NCBI GenBank assembly: GCA_910585135.1
Contig: CAJUEB010000090.1
Coordinates: forward strand, 1-9,274
Origin: an uncultured Eubacteriales bacterium
GTDB taxonomy: Bacteria; Bacillota; Clostridia; Peptostreptococcales; Anaerovoracaceae
Reading direction: 5' to 3'
Length of the DNA: 9,274 bases
Under the pieces are notes generated by a model. It was not told where the DNA came from. It worked only from the letters and a program-made list of their open reading frames with translations, and ran no database searches. The translations under genes and the position numbers were made by a program. How positions within the stretch are numbered: the stretch's first letter is position 1; every line of letters starts with the position of its first letter. Shown piece after piece: positions 5,776 through 9,274 of the stretch.

Positions 5776-7107
5776 ATGATGGATCTTCTCCTTGCATTTC
5801 TATTATTTACCGCAGTCATGCTGGCTGCCCTCATAAAAGACTTTACCATGACCATTGCGCTTCTGGTCGGTTTAATTGCTTTCATGATTGTCGGGCTTAA
5901 ACGAGGCTTTGGGCTTAAGGAGCTTTGTATCATGGGTGCAAAAGGCACGAAGGATTCCCTCATCGTCATCGAAGTCATGTGCGTCATCGGGTTCATCACC
6001 GCAGTATGGCGGGCATGCGGAACGATTACTATTTTTGTGTATTACGGCATCCGCATTATCACGCCCTCCCTGTTTCTAATCATCACATTTCTGCTGTCAT
6101 GTCTCTTAAGCTATGCCCTTGGTACTTCTTTCGGAGTCGCAGGAACGGTTGGCGTTATCTTCATGACGCTGGCAAGAAGCGGCGGCGTAGATCCCGTCCT
6201 GACGGCAGGCGTACTCATGTCCGGCGTATATTTTGGAGATCGCTGTTCCCCTGTTTCTTCAAGCGCCAACATGGTCGCAGGGATTACCGGGACGAAAATA
6301 TTCGATAATGTTAAAATCATGATGAAAACAGGACTGCTTCCGCTCCTCGCCTGCTGTATGCTTTATGCGGCGCTGTCTTTTAGAAATCCCATCACGCATG
6401 TTGACCCGGAGCTTCTGGCTGCCTTCGAGCGGGATTTTAACCTATCCTTATGGGCGTTTGTCCCCGCGATCATCATGCTCCTGCTCCCCATCCTCAAGGT
6501 CAGCGTGCTTCTTTCCATGGCGCTCAGCATCACAAGCGGCATCCTCGTCGCCTGGCTGGTACAGGGAATCCCGCTTTGGGAGGTTTTAAAAATCTGCGTC
6601 ACCGGGTATGAAGCAAACGGAGATGGCCTAACCGCTCTTCTCAATGGCGGAGGACTTGTATCCATGCTTGAAATCGTCGTCATCCTGATCATTTCCTGTT
6701 CCTATTCGGGGATTTTTGAGGGTACAAAAATGCTGGAAACGCTTCAGGAAAGGCTCGCCTCCGCATGCACGAAAATCGGCCGCTTTTCCATCATGGTTCT
6801 TATAAGCGTTGGCACAACAGCCGTTTTCTGCAACCAAACCATTGCTTCGCTGATGTGCTGCGGCCTGTTAAAAAAGCCGTATTTGGACGGCGGCGGCTGC
6901 CTGGAGGAGCTTGCTATCGATATGGAAAACTCGGTCATTCTTATCGCCTGCATGATTCCATGGAGCATCGGCTGTTCCGTTCCCCTGACGTTTTTTAATG
7001 TGGATTTTTCGGCAATCCCATATGCTTTTTATATGTATCTCGTACCGATCTGTTATTGGTTTACCAAGAAAAAATGGTACGAAGAAAAGCCAAAGGACTG
7101 CCAGTAG
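5776..7107 (+). CDS. NhaC-family Na+/H+ (or substrate) antiporter
   Basis: A polytopic membrane protein of 443 residues with about eleven hydrophobic segments, as expected for the NhaC branch of the ion-transporter superfamily. Family landmarks are GTSFGVAGTVG (residues 116-126) and YFGDRCSPVSSSAN (152-165), which matches the NhaC GDxxSPxSDTTN signature except that the DTTN part reads SSAN. NhaC relatives exchange Na+ for H+, and some exchange organic substrates with cations (the malate/lactate antiporter MleN, for example). The divergent position beside an amino-acid dehydrogenase suggests uptake of that enzyme's substrate or ion homeostasis during its use. Two adjacent ATGs (5776, 5779) are possible; AGGGGG at 5768-5773 sits five bases from the second, so 5779 may be the real start. 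The tail is short and charged. Family is sure, transported substrate is not. Confidence 0.88.
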   Translation: MMDLLLAFLLFTAVMLAALIKDFTMTIALLVGLIAFMIVGLKRGFGLKELCIMGAKGTKDSLIVIEVMCVIGFITAVWRACGTITIFVYYGIRIITPSLFLIITFLLSCLLSYALGTSFGVAGTVGVIFMTLARSGGVDPVLTAGVLMSGVYFGDRCSPVSSSANMVAGITGTKIFDNVKIMMKTGLLPLLACCMLYAALSFRNPITHVDPELLAAFERDFNLSLWAFVPAIIMLLLPILKVSVLLSMALSITSGILVAWLVQGIPLWEVLKICVTGYEANGDGLTALLNGGGLVSMLEIVVILIISCSYSGIFEGTKMLETLQERLASACTKIGRFSIMVLISVGTTAVFCNQTIASLMCCGLLKKPYLDGGGCLEELAIDMENSVILIACMIPWSIGCSVPLTFFNVDFSAIPYAFYMYLVPICYWFTKKKWYEEKPKDCQ

Positions 7108-7182
7108 GCACGGCAAAAGAGGGATTCAAAGCATGCCGCCCTGCATCTCCCATTTCCCCCTTCACGGTCTCAAAAAACAAAG

Positions 7183-7209
7183 TTGCGGCAGGAATACCGC
7201 TTGCCGCAA
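7183..7209. terminator. Hairpin downstream of the antiporter gene
   Basis: TTGCGGCA (7183-7190) pairs perfectly with TGCCGCAA (7202-7209) around an 11-base loop, 75 bases after the antiporter stop. The A-rich run is on the left (7172-7181), so as a classic terminator it would work best for leftward transcripts; on the plus strand there is no T-run. It probably still marks the end of the antiporter transcript. The rest of 7108-7365 holds nothing else I can identify. Confidence 0.4.
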
Positions 7210-7365
7210 TGCGCTTCGCCACTCGCTGTTAATCATTTAACGCCCTTTCTAAAAGATTCATCCCAAACTTGTTAAATTTTTTCGACTGTCGGCCAGCAAA
7301 ACCGCAAGAGAATATCACTTATTTGCTGAATTCGACAAGCTTGTCATGTTTTTACTGCCCTCGTC

Positions 7366-7394
7366 TAGACAAATACGACCCATTCAGATAGAAT
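7366..7394 (+). promoter_or_regulatory. Sigma-A-like promoter of the NuoE/NuoF-type operon
   Basis: TAGACA (7366-7371, 5 of 6 to TTGACA), an exact 17-base spacer and TAGAAT (7389-7394, 5 of 6 to TATAAT) lie about 80 bases before the first gene of the redox operon. The predicted start near 7401 gives a leader of about 70 bases containing a Rex-like half-site. Confidence 0.6.
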
Positions 7395-7429
7395 ATTGTT
7401 ACAAATATAAGACAATCTTTGCATCCGTT

Positions 7430-7447
7430 TTGTGAAAAACGTATCAA
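7430..7447. promoter_or_regulatory. Possible Rex operator (one good half-site)
   Basis: TTGTGAA-N4-GTATCAA has a perfect left half of the Rex consensus TTGTGAA-N4-TTCACAA and four of seven matches in the right half. Rex senses NADH/NAD+ and represses hydrogenase and other NADH-consuming genes in many Clostridia, which fits the operon that follows. The site lies downstream of the predicted promoter, where a repressor would block elongation. Confidence 0.3.
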
Positions 7448-7472
7448 TTTTTTGAAAGAAAGGTAGGTTACC

Positions 7473-7937
7473 ATGGATCACGAAAAGATGTGCAAAACCA
7501 TCGATGAAATCGTAGCACGTCACCAGCCAAGCAAGCCGATCGTTGCAATTTTGCAGGATATCCAGGAAGAGTACCGCTATCTTCCCAAGGACGCTCTGTT
7601 ATATCTGGCAGACAGCATCAACGTCAGCATCGCTAAAATTTACAGCGTCGCGACCTTTTACGAAAATTTTTCACTAGAGCCTAAGGGCAAATATGTGATT
7701 AGGATCTGCGATGGGACTGCCTGTCACGTCAGAAAGTCTATCCCGATTTTAAACGCACTCAGAAAAGAGCTGTCTCTTACCGATGGCAAAAATACGACCG
7801 ACGACCAGCTCTTTACCGTTGAAACCGTTTCATGCCTCGGTGCATGCGGGCTAGCCCCAGTCATGACGATAAACGACAAGGTATATCCCGCAATGACGCC
7901 TGAATCTGCCAAGTCGCTTTTAGCAGAGCTGAAATAG
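7473..7937 (+). CDS. nuoE: NuoE/HydC-like thioredoxin-fold [2Fe-2S] subunit
   Basis: The 154-residue soluble protein has the family layout: a helical N-terminal part (about 1-70) with the LPxxAL and IYSVATFYxxF motifs, then a thioredoxin-like ferredoxin domain with four cysteines, CxxxxC at 79/84 and CxxxC at 121/125, that ligate one [2Fe-2S] cluster. It shuttles electrons beside the FMN-containing NuoF-type partner encoded next. Length is normal for stand-alone NuoE, HydC or HndA proteins. No membrane complex I genes are seen, so this is more likely part of a cytosolic NAD(P)-linked [FeFe]-hydrogenase or formate dehydrogenase; the symbol marks the family, not a proven complex I role. The start is the only ATG near GAAAGGTAGG (7457-7466), and the next gene follows after 11 bases, so the two are co-translated. 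Confidence 0.9.
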   Translation: MDHEKMCKTIDEIVARHQPSKPIVAILQDIQEEYRYLPKDALLYLADSINVSIAKIYSVATFYENFSLEPKGKYVIRICDGTACHVRKSIPILNALRKELSLTDGKNTTDDQLFTVETVSCLGACGLAPVMTINDKVYPAMTPESAKSLLAELK

Positions 7938-7948
7938 GAGGAACATCG

Positions 7949-9274
7949 ATGAAGATAAATAACAGGACAGAACTGATCCAGTATCGGGAAACGTTCCTAA
8001 AGCATCTGGAACAGCAGAAGAAAAAAGTATATGTATGCGGCGGAACGGGATGCGTTGCCGGCGGATCAATGGAAATTTACCAGCATCTGAAAGAACGCAT
8101 CGAAAACAGCAGCATGAACTGCGAAATCTCCTTGGAAGCCGATAGCTGCGGCGAAAGCATCGGGCTGAAAAAAAGCGGCTGCCACGGGTTTTGCGAAATG
8201 GGACCTGTCCTTCGCATCGAGCCAGCTAAGCTGTTTTACTTGAAAGTCAAAACGAGCGATTGCGATGAAATATTCGAAAAATCCATCGCAGGCGATGAAG
8301 TCGTGGACAGGCTGATTTATACAAGGGATGGGATTCAGTACCCGGTTCAAGAAGAAATTCCGTTTTACAAGCACCAGACGAGAATCATCCTCGAAGACTG
8401 CGGGCAAATCGATGCTGAAGCCATTCGGGAATACATCGCCTATGGCGGCTATAGCTCGCTCGAAAAATGCCTCTTTGACATGGAGCGTGACGACATCATA
8501 AAAACCATATCCGATTCCAACCTCCGCGGCAGAGGAGGCGGCGGTTTCCCCGCGGGAAGGAAATGGAGTCAGGTCAAAGCGCAGAAAAACCCCGTTAAAT
8601 ACGTGGTCTGCAATGGCGACGAAGGCGACCCAGGCGCATTCATGGACAGAAGCATCATGGAAGGCGACCCCCATAGAATGCTGGAAGGCATGATGATCGC
8701 AGGCTACGCCTCCGGGGCAACGGAAGGATACATTTATGTAAGAGCCGAATACCCCCTTGCCGTAGAGCGTCTCGAAAAAGCCATCGCACAAGCGGAAGAA
8801 ATCGGGCTTTTGGGAGAGAACATCCTCGGTACGGATTTTTGCTTCCATCTCCAAATCGTAAAGGGCGCAGGCGCGTTCGTCTGTGGCGAAGGCAGCGCAT
8901 TGACGACATCAATCGAAGGCTACAGGGGAATGCCTCGTGTAAAGCCGCCAAGGACGGTAGAGCAAGGACTGTTTGGCAAACCAACGCTGCTCAATAACGT
9001 TGAAACGTTCGCAAACGTTCCAGTCATCATCGAAAAAGGAGCCGACTGGTACAAAACCATCGGCCCGGAAAAAAGCCCGGGAACGAAAGCGTTCGCCTTG
9101 ACAGGGAACATCGTCAATACAGGTCTTATCGAAGTGCCGATGGGAACGACGTTAAGGCAGGTAATTTACGACATTGGCGGCGGTATCAGGGGAGGCAAAA
9201 AATTCAAAGCAGTGCAGATCGGCGGACCTTCCGGCGGATGCTTGACGGAAGAGCATCTTGATCTGCCGCTGGAT
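7949..9274 (+). CDS. nuoF: NuoF/HydB-like NAD(P)H-binding flavoprotein (3' end outside window)
   Basis: This frame has no stop before the window ends, so 442 residues of a protein usually near 600 are seen. An N-terminal thioredoxin-like [2Fe-2S] domain (about 27-105) has CxxxxC at 30/35 and CxxxC at 78/82. The FMN/NAD(H) domain follows with GRGGGGFPAGRKW (194-206), CNGDEGDPGAFMDR (221-234) and a GEGSAL loop (313-318), then the start of the SLBB domain (from about 384). The fused N-terminal ferredoxin domain is typical of HydB/HndC subunits of NAD(P)-linked, often electron-bifurcating, [FeFe]-hydrogenases and of formate-dehydrogenase-linked homologues, rather than of complex I NuoF. The remaining 4Fe-4S parts and the catalytic subunit should lie to the right. 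The start is fixed by AGGAGG at 7936-7941, overlapping the previous stop, seven bases before ATG. The loop usually reads GEETAL. Confidence 0.92.
   Translation, partial: MKINNRTELIQYRETFLKHLEQQKKKVYVCGGTGCVAGGSMEIYQHLKERIENSSMNCEISLEADSCGESIGLKKSGCHGFCEMGPVLRIEPAKLFYLKVKTSDCDEIFEKSIAGDEVVDRLIYTRDGIQYPVQEEIPFYKHQTRIILEDCGQIDAEAIREYIAYGGYSSLEKCLFDMERDDIIKTISDSNLRGRGGGGFPAGRKWSQVKAQKNPVKYVVCNGDEGDPGAFMDRSIMEGDPHRMLEGMMIAGYASGATEGYIYVRAEYPLAVERLEKAIAQAEEIGLLGENILGTDFCFHLQIVKGAGAFVCGEGSALTTSIEGYRGMPRVKPPRTVEQGLFGKPTLLNNVETFANVPVIIEKGADWYKTIGPEKSPGTKAFALTGNIVNTGLIEVPMGTTLRQVIYDIGGGIRGGKKFKAVQIGGPSGGCLTEEHLDLPLD

Noticed and set aside
7183..7209. Sigma-54 promoter within the hairpin after the antiporter
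   Set aside because: GG-N10-GC pairs occur, but either the -24 or the -12 half is poor, and the hairpin is a simpler explanation.
8066..8854. 262-codon minus-strand frame
   Set aside because: Antisense to the NuoF/HydB-like gene, whose motifs and SD are unambiguous; the frame is a by-product of its codon use.

Overview
The window looks like a chromosomal segment of a strictly anaerobic, probably amino-acid-fermenting member of the Clostridia (Bacillota). This is inferred from AGGAGG-type ribosome binding sites, an MBG-repeat surface protein with a C-terminal membrane anchor, an NhaC-family antiporter beside a diaminopentanoate-dehydrogenase-like enzyme, and NuoE/NuoF-type subunits of a soluble, NAD(P)-linked redox complex. 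No genus can be named from the sequence alone.

Layout. (1) 1-2988, plus: the 3' part of a large extracellular protein made of MBG-type beta domains in a three-domain A-B-C super-repeat, ending in a Gly-rich linker and a membrane anchor. (2) 2989-4083: about 1.1 kb without a convincing gene. It holds a long imperfect inverted repeat, a strong bidirectional terminator, scraps of possible former coding sequence, a cluster of four hairpins sharing TTCTCT/AGAGAA arms, and the terminator of the next, leftward gene. (3) 4084-5109, minus: a Rossmann-fold dehydrogenase of the DapB-like / 2,4-diaminopentanoate dehydrogenase family. (4) 5110-5775: a 666-base divergent intergenic region, the densest regulatory stretch in the window. 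It carries a near-consensus sigma-54 promoter pointing left, embedded in a terminator-like dyad, a sigma-A-like promoter pointing right, four perfectly phased 16-bp repeats, a degenerate 35-bp repeat pair and a 41-bp repeat pair that runs up to the antiporter start. (5) 5776-7107, plus: an NhaC-family antiporter. (6) 7108-7472: a hairpin, a sigma-A-like promoter and a Rex-like half-site. (7) 7473-7937 and 7949-9274, plus: a NuoE/HydC-like [2Fe-2S] subunit and the first 442 residues of a NuoF/HydB-like flavoprotein, cut by the window edge. They form the start of an operon for an NAD(P)H-coupled (possibly electron-bifurcating) hydrogenase or formate dehydrogenase.

How it may fit together (inference): the divergent dehydrogenase/antiporter pair looks like a small amino-acid or amine utilisation unit, one gene oxidising the substrate with NAD(P)+ and the other moving substrate or cations across the membrane. 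A sigma-54 promoter with a possible activator-binding array would suit amino-acid catabolism in Clostridia. The NuoEF-type complex could re-oxidise the NAD(P)H formed. The most interesting unexplained structures are the sigma-54 dyad with its phased 16-bp repeats and the four-hairpin cluster at 3633-3894.
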